Below are positions 9,320 through 19,174 of a stretch of 64,000 nucleotides of DNA, one piece after another. Within the stretch, counting starts at the first letter, position 1. Every line of letters begins with the position of its first letter. Made by a program: the position numbers and the translations under genes. Source of the stretch: Solobacterium moorei (GTDB taxonomy: Bacteria; Bacillota_I; Bacilli_A; Erysipelotrichales; Erysipelotrichaceae); contig NZ_AP028934.1 of NCBI RefSeq assembly GCF_036323475.1, positions 2,294,001-2,358,000 of the forward strand, given 5' to 3'. Under the pieces are notes generated by a model. That model had not been told where the DNA came from. It ran no database searches and saw only the letters and a list, made by a program, of their open reading frames with translations.

Positions 9320-12133
9320 TTATTCCTCATTAATCACTTTCGCAACTGAGCCATGGCTACCATGTAAATCTTTGGTCACGATAATTCCTTTATGGATACG
9401 TTCCTTTAACTCTTTGACGTGCGAAATAATACCTACCAAACGATTTTCTCCAGACAGTTTCATCAGTGTCTGTATTGCGTTATTGAGTGAATCTTGGTCC
9501 AATGTACCAAAGCCTTCATCAATAAACATTGTATCAATTTGAATACCACCTGCTTGGGATTGTATTTCATCCGACATTCCTAACGCCAAGGCAAGAGAGG
9601 CAATAAATGACTCTCCACCAGATAAGGAACTCACTGGGCGGATTGAGCCATTGCTAAAGTCGATTACATCTAAATCTAATGCTTCATGACTTCTTTTATC
9701 TTTAGTGCCAGCACTGCGTACAAGTTGGTATTGTTGATTGGACATTGATAGATAACGCTCATTTGCCTTATGAATCATACGGTCAAGATATGCAATCTGA
9801 ACATATTCTTGTAATGTAATTTTCTCCTTGCTAGAGCGACCATTCCCCATTGCGACATCCGCAAGTTCTCGCAAACTACTATAGCGAGAAAGCTTTGTTT
9901 GATATGTATCACTTTCAGACTTGATTTTCTTCTTTGTATCTTGGGCGTCATTTTCATACATCTGTGTATCATGAATACTCTTAAGTATCTCTTCCTGCTG
10001 TACTTGTAGATTTTCAATTTCAGCCTGAAGTAGCCCAAGTTGGTTTTTCTGAAGTGGAATCTCATCAATGGATGACTCTACCTTTTCCTTTAACATATCA
10101 ATCTGCGCACTCACATAAACCAGTTCATCCATTGCCAGTTTGCTTTCATTTGCCAATTGATCGATTTGTTGTTGGTATTCTAAGATTTGCTTTGCAAGGA
10201 TAGCTAAACGATTCTTCGCTTCTGTTTCCGAAGAATACTTTAGCTTTGTAGTAGTCTCTTGTACTTGTTTTTGAATCTGCTCATGTTCAACAGATAGCTT
10301 TGCCTGTGTAATTTCACTTTGACTTGCTTCTTCAGCCAAAGCAGTTAATTTTTGTTGTAGTTTTGGAATCATCTTTAGTAATTCTTGATAGCGCTTTGAT
10401 TGCTGTTGAAGTTGCTTGATACAAGTTGAAATTTCTTTCTGTTCTTTCTTTAGCTGCGTTGTATGTTCATCAATGAATGTCTTTACATTTCCGAGTGGAA
10501 TTGTTTGTTCTGTAACAGACTTTAATACTAGCTCCAACTCGTTCTGTAAAGTACTCATCTTTAGATTCGCATCCACACACGCTTTACTAGCAACCTGATA
10601 TTCTTTTTCAACTTGATCTGCTTTCTTTTTATATTGATTAATTTCTTCTTGTGTGACAAGCTGGTCACTATAACTAGCAGGACGCGGATGTTCTATAGAT
10701 CCACATACAGGACATGGTTCACCCTTAATTAATCTTGAAGCTAGCAAACCCGCCTGATTTGCGAAATAAGACAATTGCGCATCATCATACTGCTTTTGAA
10801 GCATTGCTTTCCTATCAGTACTTTCTTGGAGAAACTGTGTTTTCTCCTTCAAATTATCAACTGCGTTTTGATAATTACTTTGAATCATGCTTGCGTGATA
10901 AAAAGCAGAAATCTTCTTTTCTATTTCTTCTTCTTTTATGAAAAGCTTATTCAAAGATAGTTCACTATCTGTTAATATCTGTGCTTCCTTTTGTTTCAAA
11001 GTGATATCTTCATCCAACTGCTTCTTGAGGATTGTTTTTGTTTCTAAATCCTTTAATACAGAAGAGCTCTGTTTTTTAATCTCGGCAAGTTTTGCAGTGA
11101 GTTTTGTTAGTCCTGCATATTCAGGTAACTCATGTTCAATTTGTGCTTGTTCCTTCTTTAACGCATCGATTTGAATACGATACTTTTCTCCATCAGTCTT
11201 CAATCTTTCTGTGTAACGATTTGCTTTCTCTTCTTTCACTGGCTTTTCTTTTAACAGTTTTTCAAGTGAAAGAAGATCTTGTAATTGTTTCGTTTTCTCT
11301 GTTTCTTCTTTGCGAGATTTCTGAAGTTGCTTTTGAACTTGTTCCTTTTGTTTCTGCAGGTTTTCTATACTTCCCTTTGCGCCAATGATGATATTATCCA
11401 ATAAATCATATACTGGTTGAATATCATTCATCGCAAACGTTTCTAGCGTTTGTTCATATTGTTCTTGTAATATTTCTGGTACACGTATATCACTGATGAT
11501 CTGTTGTAAACGCAGCTTTGCGTCATTCAATGCAATGGAACTTTCCTTTGCCATTTGATTTAAGCGATCCATAAGGACAGAGTATTTACTTGTCGTAAAT
11601 ACTTTTTCAAATAACTTTCCACGTTCTTTTGTATCTGCGTTTAAAATTTCAAGGAAACTTCCTTGAGCTATCATAGCAATCTGGCGGAATTGATCTCTCT
11701 TCATACCAAGTAATTGTTCGACCTGTTTGGTAACTTCTGTTGGTTTTACAATACGGTCTCCATTTGGCAGGATGAGATATGCATCTGTTGCTTTACTACG
11801 CTGTTTTACTTCACCATTTTTTTGTACATGCGTATATGTATATTCAGGACGTCGATAGATATGATATTCCTCATCATGATAGATAAAATCTAATTCAACA
11901 TAGGTTTCTATCTCCTCATTTGCATATTCACTTCGTAATGTCTTTACATCACGAATATCTCCACTTGGTTTTCCGAATAGAGCGAATGTAATCGCATCAA
12001 AAATGGTTGTCTTACCTGCACCGGTATCACCAGTAATCAGATAAACTCCATTTTCACCTAACTTTGAAAGATCAAGTTCAATCTTGGAGGCATATGGGCC
12101 AAAGGCGGAGAGCACTAATTTAATTGGTCTCAT
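9320..12133 (-). CDS. sbcC: Exonuclease subunit SbcC (Rad50-like)
   Basis: A 937-residue SMC-like ATPase that works with SbcD to open hairpins and degrade protein-blocked DNA ends. Walker A is GDTGAGKTTIFDAITFALFG near residue 35. Two long coiled coils flank the zinc hook CPVCGS (about residues 471-476). The ABC signature is SLSGGESFIASLALALG, and Walker B is TMFIDEGFGTLD. Length and layout are normal for SbcC. The ATG overlaps the sbcD stop by four bases, so the pair is translationally coupled. Confidence 0.96.
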   Translation of the reverse strand: MRPIKLVLSAFGPYASKIELDLSKLGENGVYLITGDTGAGKTTIFDAITFALFGKPSGDIRDVKTLRSEYANEEIETYVELDFIYHDEEYHIYRRPEYTYTHVQKNGEVKQRSKATDAYLILPNGDRIVKPTEVTKQVEQLLGMKRDQFRQIAMIAQGSFLEILNADTKERGKLFEKVFTTSKYSVLMDRLNQMAKESSIALNDAKLRLQQIISDIRVPEILQEQYEQTLETFAMNDIQPVYDLLDNIIIGAKGSIENLQKQKEQVQKQLQKSRKEETEKTKQLQDLLSLEKLLKEKPVKEEKANRYTERLKTDGEKYRIQIDALKKEQAQIEHELPEYAGLTKLTAKLAEIKKQSSSVLKDLETKTILKKQLDEDITLKQKEAQILTDSELSLNKLFIKEEEIEKKISAFYHASMIQSNYQNAVDNLKEKTQFLQESTDRKAMLQKQYDDAQLSYFANQAGLLASRLIKGEPCPVCGSIEHPRPASYSDQLVTQEEINQYKKKADQVEKEYQVASKACVDANLKMSTLQNELELVLKSVTEQTIPLGNVKTFIDEHTTQLKKEQKEISTCIKQLQQQSKRYQELLKMIPKLQQKLTALAEEASQSEITQAKLSVEHEQIQKQVQETTTKLKYSSETEAKNRLAILAKQILEYQQQIDQLANESKLAMDELVYVSAQIDMLKEKVESSIDEIPLQKNQLGLLQAEIENLQVQQEEILKSIHDTQMYENDAQDTKKKIKSESDTYQTKLSRYSSLRELADVAMGNGRSSKEKITLQEYVQIAYLDRMIHKANERYLSMSNQQYQLVRSAGTKDKRSHEALDLDVIDFSNGSIRPVSSLSGGESFIASLALALGMSDEIQSQAGGIQIDTMFIDEGFGTLDQDSLNNAIQTLMKLSGENRLVGIISHVKELKERIHKGIIVTKDLHGSHGSVAKVINEE

Positions 12134-13269
12134 TCTTCATCCCCCTCTTTCCATATTTTCGTCACAAGTTCATCTAATATTTTCTCTTGTATATCATCGA
12201 GTGCATGCCCTGTATATTGTGCAAAGAAATCCCCAAAGATTTCTTGTGGTGTTTGATTCTTTTGTTTTGTATAACTGATGCCTTGTTCGCTTTGTTCATA
12301 AGCTGAATTTGGATATGAAATTCCAAGAATATTCGGATAACGTAAACGTAATGTATTCATCGCATCAAATACCATACGTTCATCTTGTAGTTGGAAGTAT
12401 ACATAATCATCATTCTTTGTGTTCTTTCTTTGTAGAATGTTCGCAAAGGTATCTTTGATAACCACTACATCATGTAGTGGTTTTAAATCAACAGTATAAA
12501 CCGTTGTATGTCCCTTTTCTTTCATATCAATGATCGTGACTGATTTTGTTGTATTAGCTTCACCAATAGAATATTTAAGAGGTGTACCACAATAGCGCAT
12601 TGTCTCTCGTAAGATAGTTTGTGGACGATGGATATGTCCTAATGCGACATAATCAAAATCATTAAACACATTTCCATCCACATTATCTGTACCACCAACG
12701 CTTACCTCTGAACCCTGTTCATCAGTTACAGAGCCTGTAATAAATTGATGCGATAGGATTACATTACGTTCCTGTTGATTCAGTTCAACTGTTTGTAATG
12801 CATGTTTGATAGCTGCTGTATATCCCTCCACAGCTTCTGTCTCATCTAAATACTGGTTTACATAGATTGGACGTATATACGGAAGGCTGTAGAAATGGAT
12901 GGGTCCATATGCATCCTCTATCGTTGTACTTGCAAGTATACCTGTATATTTCCCAGTAATATGAATATTGGAATCCGCAAATATCTCAGCTCCATATGAA
13001 AGTCTAGTCCCGTTATCGTGGTTTCCTGCAATTATAATCACATGGATATTTAAGTTCTTTAACTCCAACAGAAACATGCTTAAAAGAGCGACCGCTTCTG
13101 AACTAGGGTTACCAGTATCATAGATATCTCCAGCTAATAATACTGTAGTCACTTTTTCTTGTTTTAGAATTTCTATGATTTGTCGCAAAATGTACTTTTG
13201 ATCTTCAATCAATGAATATTCTTTGAGCCTTTTTCCTAGATGCAGATCTGATAAATGTGCAATTTTCAT
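12130..13269 (-). CDS. sbcD: Exonuclease subunit SbcD (Mre11-like)
   Basis: A 379-residue metallophosphoesterase nuclease, partner of SbcC. The metal-binding motifs are in order: HLSDLHLGKRL (N-terminus), AGDIYDTG, IAGNHDNGTRL, ILSHQF and ALGHIHRPQ. The C-terminal capping part fits the family. The first gene of an sbcD-sbcC unit that ends with the GNAT-HAD gene. Confidence 0.96.
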   Translation of the reverse strand: MKIAHLSDLHLGKRLKEYSLIEDQKYILRQIIEILKQEKVTTVLLAGDIYDTGNPSSEAVALLSMFLLELKNLNIHVIIIAGNHDNGTRLSYGAEIFADSNIHITGKYTGILASTTIEDAYGPIHFYSLPYIRPIYVNQYLDETEAVEGYTAAIKHALQTVELNQQERNVILSHQFITGSVTDEQGSEVSVGGTDNVDGNVFNDFDYVALGHIHRPQTILRETMRYCGTPLKYSIGEANTTKSVTIIDMKEKGHTTVYTVDLKPLHDVVVIKDTFANILQRKNTKNDDYVYFQLQDERMVFDAMNTLRLRYPNILGISYPNSAYEQSEQGISYTKQKNQTPQEIFGDFFAQYTGHALDDIQEKILDELVTKIWKEGDEE

Positions 13270-13286
13270 ATAAATAACTTTCTATA

Positions 13287-14213
13287 CTAACTTCTCTGTG
13301 CATTTGTGATTGAGAATACAATTGCATTGATTACGGCATAAATCGATAAATTATCTTCCGCATAATATTGCAATAGAATCATGCATGTATGTAATGATCT
13401 TGTATGATTATAGAATTTACCATAGTCTTTCTGCATTTTTAGGAAAGCAGATACTTCCTCATAATCCTCCAAAACCCTTTCAAAAGGAACGGATATATTT
13501 GCCAATACTGCTGGTAATATGAAGTAAAGGTAGTTAATTGAACGATCCCATCCATTTGTAATTGCCTGTAGTAGCTCCATTGCACGTCTTACCTTTACAG
13601 TTGCAGTACCCTCACATAGCGCTAAAACATAGGATAATCTTCTTGCATAATCACCGTCCAAATGATATTCATTCATCAATAAATCATCCATGATGACTAA
13701 CTCATCCACAACATCTTCTTTTAAATGTGGTGTCATTGCCAATATACCGGCATAAATAACATCCTGATCATTTGTTAAAAAACGATGCAGATCTTTCATC
13801 CGATTATAAATCGATAATGCTGTATAGTATATCGGTTGATATTCTACCTGTTGGATCTCTGCCGCAATGAACGCCAATACCGCAAGTCCATTATTCTTTG
13901 CGAAACTACGATTAAATTGTTGTTCAAACGCCATCACTCTAGCAACTACTGTATCTGGATCCTGCTGGGAAACAGCCATCATCGCTGCATATATTCTAGG
14001 ATGAGCTTGCCTATATGGGGATGTAAATGAAAATGCTTTCTTTACTATCCATTCACATGAACTCAATGCATCAAAGTTAATTTCCTGCTTATGGTACATA
14101 TAAATATATGCAATCACTGCATTTTCATCCAGATTTGAAAAGAAATTTTTTTGCCGCAATGCTTCTTTTTTATCCATAAAGGTTATGCATTTTTGTAACA
14201 ATAAATCATCCAT
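13287..14213 (-). CDS. DUF4003-like protein, copy 1
   Basis: A 308-residue, mostly helical, probably cytoplasmic protein. The pattern (MDDLLLQKC, YAAMMAV..., DVVDELVIMDDLL) fits what I know as DUF4003, a Firmicutes family without known function. It is clearly a paralog of the next gene upstream: both begin MDDLLL and both contain DVVDELVIMDDLL.NEY. RBS AGAGGT supports the start. A terminator separates the two copies, so they may be expressed independently. Confidence 0.7.
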   Translation of the reverse strand: MDDLLLQKCITFMDKKEALRQKNFFSNLDENAVIAYIYMYHKQEINFDALSSCEWIVKKAFSFTSPYRQAHPRIYAAMMAVSQQDPDTVVARVMAFEQQFNRSFAKNNGLAVLAFIAAEIQQVEYQPIYYTALSIYNRMKDLHRFLTNDQDVIYAGILAMTPHLKEDVVDELVIMDDLLMNEYHLDGDYARRLSYVLALCEGTATVKVRRAMELLQAITNGWDRSINYLYFILPAVLANISVPFERVLEDYEEVSAFLKMQKDYGKFYNHTRSLHTCMILLQYYAEDNLSIYAVINAIVFSITNAQRS

Positions 14214-14277
14214 ATCAGTTACCTCTTCTATCTAATATTATAAGCAGAATATGACTTTCCCTCAATTCAAAGTCATA

Positions 14278-14302
14278 AAAACAAGCCCTCTAAGACTTGT
14301 TT
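14278..14302 (-). terminator. Terminator between the DUF4003-like paralogs
   Basis: On the minus strand AAACAAG...CTTGTTT forms a stem with a ten-base loop, followed by a T-rich tract. It overlaps the stop codon of the upstream copy. Confidence 0.7.
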
Positions 14303-15245
14303 AACATGACCTGCGTTGGACAAGTGCTTTTATTAATGCAATTGTATAAAGAATCGCATTTGTCAGTGTATAAATGGAAGTATTATTTCCAACATAGAAA
14401 TTTAATAAAATCATACATGCATGTAAAGAACGTTCCGGTTTAGAGAATAGACCGTATTGTCTACTCTTTTTTAAATACTGCATCACTTCATCATAATCTT
14501 TTTGGATTGTATCAAGCGGAATTGAAAGATTTGCAACTACCGCATGAAGGACATAGTAGATATACCCTACATGGCGATTCCATTTACTTGTACAAGATTT
14601 AATGAAGTCCATCGCATTCTGAACTTTCTGTGTTGCGGTACCATCACAGAAGGCAAGTGCATAGGAGAGTCTTCTTGAAAAATCCTTAGGAAGTCTATAT
14701 TCATTCACAAGTAGATCATCCATGATAACTAGTTCATCCACAACATCTTCTTTGATGCTTGGAGCCATCGCTAGAATACCTGCATACACCACATCCAAAT
14801 CATTCGTTAAAGAACGCTGTAAATCCTTCATCTGGTTGTAAATTGTAAGTGCCTTGTAGTAGATTGTTTGATATTCTACCTGCGATCTTTCTGCAGCGCT
14901 AAAACATAGTACTGCAAGCCCAATCGTATCCTTAAATGTACGATTGAATAGTTCTTCAAAACTCATCACACGATTGACTACGATATCTGGTTCAATATTA
15001 GACACATCCATCATAGCAGCATATACCTTGGTTAAGAATCGGTATTGAAATGAAACGAATGGAAATGATTGGCGGATGACATCTTCACAGTATTCCAACA
15101 TTTCAAAGTTGATTTCTCTCTCATTAGACATGTAGATAAACGCAATATCCGCAATTCCTTCAGGACTATATAAGAAATATTTACGACGTAACGCTCTTCG
15201 ATTATCAAGGAACGTATTACATTTTTCTAATAGCAAGTCATCCAT
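14301..15245 (-). CDS. DUF4003-like protein, copy 2
   Basis: A 314-residue paralog of the gene that follows it, similar along its whole length and so a tandem duplication. Examples of shared segments are IYNQMKDLQRSLTNDLDVVY against the other copy's IYNRMKDLHRFLTNDQDVIY. The ATG at 15245 follows GAGGTG with good spacing and is preferred to the GTG at 15254. No catalytic motif or membrane segment is evident. Function unknown. Confidence 0.7.
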   Translation of the reverse strand: MDDLLLEKCNTFLDNRRALRRKYFLYSPEGIADIAFIYMSNEREINFEMLEYCEDVIRQSFPFVSFQYRFLTKVYAAMMDVSNIEPDIVVNRVMSFEELFNRTFKDTIGLAVLCFSAAERSQVEYQTIYYKALTIYNQMKDLQRSLTNDLDVVYAGILAMAPSIKEDVVDELVIMDDLLVNEYRLPKDFSRRLSYALAFCDGTATQKVQNAMDFIKSCTSKWNRHVGYIYYVLHAVVANLSIPLDTIQKDYDEVMQYLKKSRQYGLFSKPERSLHACMILLNFYVGNNTSIYTLTNAILYTIALIKALVQRRSC

Positions 15246-15306
15246 CAAAATCACCTCTTATTTTAATATTGTATGCATAATTATCTTTTCAAGCAATCCA
15301 TAGCCA

Positions 15307-15338
15307 AAAAACAAGCCCTCACCACTGAAGACCTGTTC
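15307..15338 (-). terminator. Terminator downstream of the M18 aminopeptidase
   Basis: Minus-strand hairpin between GAACAG and CTTGTT arms followed by TTTTTT. It is related in sequence to the terminator at 14278 (both contain AACAAGCCCTC on the plus strand). Confidence 0.6.
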
Positions 15339-15351
15339 ATTGTGATTCTAA

Positions 15352-16656
15352 TTAACGAAGTGAGAATACGCCTTCCCCTTCATCTTCTAAAGTGAGGGAG
15401 AAGAAATGTGACATTGCTTCTACAAGATACTCTGTATCCTTTGCGCCTGCTGTTTCATAAGATGAATGCATTGCAAGTTGTGCAAGTCCAATATCTACTG
15501 TATTCAGTGATACATGGGCATTAGAAATATTACCCAATGTCGAACCACCTGCCATATCAGAACGATTTGTAAATGTCTGTACTGGAACATTTACCGCTGC
15601 ACACACTTCTTTAAACACTGCAGCAGAGACCGCGTCTGTTGTGTACTTCTGATTTGCGTTGTACTTGATGACAATCCCCTTGTTCATCTGTGGACGGTTG
15701 ATTGGGTCCGCCTTTCCCACATGGTTTGGATGTACAGCATGCGCATTATCCGCAGATACCATAAAGCTAGATGCAATTGCACGTTTTGCTTCTTCTGGCT
15801 TCTTACCGCAGGATAGCGCAATTCTTTCCAATGTATCTTCTAAGAAAGTGGAATCTGCACCTTGCTTTGTACCTGAACCAACTTCTTCATTATCAAAAAT
15901 TGCCACAACAGGAATACTTTCACTATCACTTGCAGCTAAGAAACCATATAGAGAACCAAATACACATTGTAGGTCATCTAAATGACCTGCAGATACAAAC
16001 TCATTCTGATAGCCCCAAACGGTACCCTTTTCACGTGTATAGAGATATAAGTCATGACTGAGGATGTCTTCCGCCTTTACACCGATAGATTCGGCTACAA
16101 CCTCCATAAACTTACCCTTGGAATCTTCTGTACCAAATACCGGCAACATATCTACCTGTGCGTTATAGGTCGCATTTGTATTTGCTTCACGATTCATATG
16201 AATCGCAAGATTAGGAATTACTAATAGATCCTTATCCACACGTACAAGCTTCGTAACAAGCTTCCCATTTTCCTTTACGATGACTCTTCCCGCTACAGAT
16301 AATGGACGATCAAACCACGGTGCACATAGCATACCACCATACTTTTCAACGTTTAACTTCACAACACCATTCCCAACGATTTCTGGGTTTTCTTTTACTT
16401 TGAATGTTGGAGAATCACTGTGTGCTGCACCAATCATATATCCCTTATAATCTGTTGTAGGGATGCGGAAGGCGATAATACTGGATTGGTTTCTCACCGT
16501 AAAGTATCTTCCATCTATCTCAAGATTCCAACAATCTGCCTCTGACAATTCATGATATCCTTGTTTCACTAATATCTTCTTTATCTCATCGATTGCGTGG
16601 AAACAAGTTGGACTCTTGTGTAGAAAATCTAATAATTTTTCATTGATATCTACCAT
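15352..16656 (-). CDS. M18-family aminopeptidase
   Basis: A 434-residue cytosolic zinc aminopeptidase of family M18 (yeast aminopeptidase I/aspartyl aminopeptidase type). It releases N-terminal residues, often acidic ones. Metal-binding and catalytic segments are all present: AAHSDSPTFKVKENPE, SAGHLDDLQCVFG, FDNEEVGSGTKQGA, VSADNAHAVHPNH, and the C-terminal AMHSSYETAGAKD. The length is normal. It ends before a terminator and probably stands alone. Confidence 0.94.
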   Translation of the reverse strand: MVDINEKLLDFLHKSPTCFHAIDEIKKILVKQGYHELSEADCWNLEIDGRYFTVRNQSSIIAFRIPTTDYKGYMIGAAHSDSPTFKVKENPEIVGNGVVKLNVEKYGGMLCAPWFDRPLSVAGRVIVKENGKLVTKLVRVDKDLLVIPNLAIHMNREANTNATYNAQVDMLPVFGTEDSKGKFMEVVAESIGVKAEDILSHDLYLYTREKGTVWGYQNEFVSAGHLDDLQCVFGSLYGFLAASDSESIPVVAIFDNEEVGSGTKQGADSTFLEDTLERIALSCGKKPEEAKRAIASSFMVSADNAHAVHPNHVGKADPINRPQMNKGIVIKYNANQKYTTDAVSAAVFKEVCAAVNVPVQTFTNRSDMAGGSTLGNISNAHVSLNTVDIGLAQLAMHSSYETAGAKDTEYLVEAMSHFFSLTLEDEGEGVFSLR

Positions 16657-16695
16657 AAACTCTCCTTATACAAAATTACTTACTTTATTATAGAC

Positions 16696-16717
16696 GAAAA
16701 CCACCATCATTGATGGT
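16696..16717 (-). terminator. Terminator of the M29 aminopeptidase operon
   Basis: Stem ACCATC/GATGGT with a three-base loop, followed on the minus strand by GGTTTT. It lies just after the M29 stop codon. Confidence 0.6.
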
Positions 16718-16725
16718 TTCCTTAT

Positions 16726-17964
16726 CTAGATTACAAAATTTCCATTTCTAAATACTGGCACAACCGTACCATCTTGTTGGATACCATCAATATTCATTTC
16801 CTTCGTACCAAACATAAAGTCTTCATGTTGAGATGATTCGTTTGCACCTGCGGCCTTGAGTTCTTCTTCACTCATATGTGCTCCACCCTTTACGTTTTCA
16901 GGATATGGCATACCTAGCGCTAAGTGACACGCAGCGTTTTCATCAAATAATGTATTGAAGAATAAGATATTTGAATTTGAGATCGGTGAATCATATGGCA
17001 CTAAGGCAACTTCACCTAAGTATCTAGAGCCTTCATCAAAGTATAATAAACTCTTCAGGGTTTCCTCTTCTTGTTTTGCACCAAAGTCGACAACCTTGCC
17101 ATTTTCAAAACGGAACCAGAAACCATCAATGACCTTACCACTGTAACTTAAAGGCTTTGATGCGTACACGATACCATTAACACCAGTCTTCTTAGGCATT
17201 GTGAAGCATTCTTCTGTTGGAATGTTTGGATCAAAGTAAACTTTCTTCGGTGTCATATCTCCACCACCAATCCATACATGGTTATCTACAAGCTCTACTG
17301 TTAAATCTGTTCCAAGTTCGCTTGTAAAATGCAACTGCTTGAAGTTTAATTCCGTTAACTTGCGTGCATGTTCTACAAGATTACCATCATGAATACGCCA
17401 GTTTTCAAGTGGATCACTATCCTCCGTAACACGGCTTGTCATAAAGATTGCATCTTCTAACTTCTCAAAAGCTTTCTCCTCAGAAAGATTAGGGAATACA
17501 ACCTTTGCCCACTCTACAGAAGGAATACCTATTACACACCATTGTCCTTCGTTATTCATTGTGTACTTGCGTAAGTCTTTCATCTTCTTACTATAAGCCA
17601 TCTGGTATGCACGAACCTTAGATTGGTCTACATCCTTTAGCGCACCTGGCATATCAGAACTAATGCGTAAATAGCACGCACCTAAATCGTGTTCACGCTT
17701 TACACAATCATATTTCCAATCTGGGATATCAGCTAATGTCTCTTCACTTTGATATGTATAATTTAATTTTGCTAATTCCGTATCCGTCCAGTTGATAATT
17801 ACTTCTCTAGCACCTACGGCATACGCTTCTTTGGCAACCATGCGTACAAACTCATAATCACGTACGGATGCAGTAATCACTAGTGGTTGATTAGGCTGTA
17901 CATTGACACCACGTACAATTGCTAATTTTGCTAATTTTTGATACATTGCTTTACTTGCACTCAT
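16726..17964 (-). CDS. M29-family aminopeptidase (AmpS/PepS type)
   Basis: A 412-residue cytosolic metallo-aminopeptidase. Segments typical of family M29 are TSELGTDLTVEL, GGGDMTPKKVYF.PNIPTEE, and the C-terminal metal-binding region FNTLFDENAACHLALG and ESSQHEDFMFGT. These enzymes release N-terminal residues from peptides, so with the M18 and C69 enzymes this stretch is rich in peptide-breakdown functions. The ATG overlaps the stop of the upstream membrane protein gene by four bases (ATGA), so the two are coupled. Confidence 0.94.
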   Translation of the reverse strand: MSASKAMYQKLAKLAIVRGVNVQPNQPLVITASVRDYEFVRMVAKEAYAVGAREVIINWTDTELAKLNYTYQSEETLADIPDWKYDCVKREHDLGACYLRISSDMPGALKDVDQSKVRAYQMAYSKKMKDLRKYTMNNEGQWCVIGIPSVEWAKVVFPNLSEEKAFEKLEDAIFMTSRVTEDSDPLENWRIHDGNLVEHARKLTELNFKQLHFTSELGTDLTVELVDNHVWIGGGDMTPKKVYFDPNIPTEECFTMPKKTGVNGIVYASKPLSYSGKVIDGFWFRFENGKVVDFGAKQEEETLKSLLYFDEGSRYLGEVALVPYDSPISNSNILFFNTLFDENAACHLALGMPYPENVKGGAHMSEEELKAAGANESSQHEDFMFGTKEMNIDGIQQDGTVVPVFRNGNFVI

Positions 17965-19148
17965 AAATCCTCCTGTTTTTTAAATAATCCGTCATAACCA
18001 AGAACCCCTTGAATATGACGCATAAAATCTTTGGTAATAATGAACGACTTTGGTCCAAATGGATTGATCACAATAGAGTCATATTTCGCTGGTATTAAGT
18101 GAAAACATTCCTTGATGTTACGAACTTCCATGTGAATCTCATCCTCTTCAAATATGTTACTATAACGCAATAGCGCATTCCAATCTGTAAACAATACCAA
18201 TACAGCTTTATCCGGATTGACATTTAGACGAACAGACATAAATCTTTCATCATCGACGTTTTCGTTTGTGTATTTAATGAGATAATACTCGCTCATACAG
18301 ATTTCATAGACCAGTGTGCCAATATACTCTTGATCCATAAAGAACTTCGCATACTCACGCAAAATTCCACTTAAACCTGGATTTTCTATAATACTTGGAT
18401 CTGCACCAGTTTGAATACTACTGATAACACTGTACTTCAATAAGAAATCTTTACAGGAGTGGTCTAGTCTGATTGTTACCATCTGATGCTTTGCGGAAGA
18501 TACTTGTTTATCATCACAGAGTATCTCCACAATCGTTGCGTTGATATCACCTTTATCACTACAGTGAAGACATATCGTATCATTCACTTTCATCTCACCA
18601 TAGACAAAACCAGTACAGATTGTATCTTGATCACTTTCGACAACCATCATCGTATAGCGTCTTTCGCCATTCAGGATCGCATTCTTTTCAAATTGTTTTA
18701 ATTCCCTTTGATGTTTCATTTTTGTGTACTGTTGTTGTGTAAAGATAACAGCCGCAATGCCTAACGCAATCGCTGTTAGATAGATCTGTGTCAGCTCTCT
18801 ACTTGCATTTGCCCCTGATTGACTTACAACAATGTATGTCATCACTACCAGACGTGCAATTAATACACCAACAATCCCAAAAAAGAATAGATTTTTTGCC
18901 CATGGTGAAACTTTGAACCGAAAATAAACCTCATTTCGACAAGATTTTCGATACATGTATTCTGCCATGGCAAACGTTAAGACTGCTAAGATACCCCAAA
19001 GAAGTGGAAACAATCCCTGCGCAATCATCCACGGAGATATTGTAATCTCTCGAAACATAAAATTCAGATTATGAAAGAAGCCATATAGTCCTACTACATA
19101 ACCAATCATTGATATCAACATTACTAGAATCAATAGATACTTTTTCAT
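17961..19148 (-). CDS. Membrane protein with an EF-Tu domain II-like segment
   Basis: A 395-residue protein of unknown function. The N-terminal 150 residues hold about five membrane segments. A soluble part follows; its middle (around TMMVVESDQDTICTGFVYGE) has the alternating pattern and small-residue turns of a translation-factor domain II beta barrel, which is a suggestion and not a firm assignment. The start at 19148 (MKKYLLILVML) has GGAGGGGG upstream. It is co-transcribed with the M29 aminopeptidase. Confidence 0.6.
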   Translation of the reverse strand: MKKYLLILVMLISMIGYVVGLYGFFHNLNFMFREITISPWMIAQGLFPLLWGILAVLTFAMAEYMYRKSCRNEVYFRFKVSPWAKNLFFFGIVGVLIARLVVMTYIVVSQSGANASRELTQIYLTAIALGIAAVIFTQQQYTKMKHQRELKQFEKNAILNGERRYTMMVVESDQDTICTGFVYGEMKVNDTICLHCSDKGDINATIVEILCDDKQVSSAKHQMVTIRLDHSCKDFLLKYSVISSIQTGADPSIIENPGLSGILREYAKFFMDQEYIGTLVYEICMSEYYLIKYTNENVDDERFMSVRLNVNPDKAVLVLFTDWNALLRYSNIFEEDEIHMEVRNIKECFHLIPAKYDSIVINPFGPKSFIITKDFMRHIQGVLGYDGLFKKQEDL

Positions 19149-19174
19149 CGACCCCCTCCAATAGAACAAGTTTA

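Noticed and set aside
10735-11388. Several plus-strand frames opposite sbcC
   Set aside because: They are shadows of the coiled-coil coding region of sbcC.
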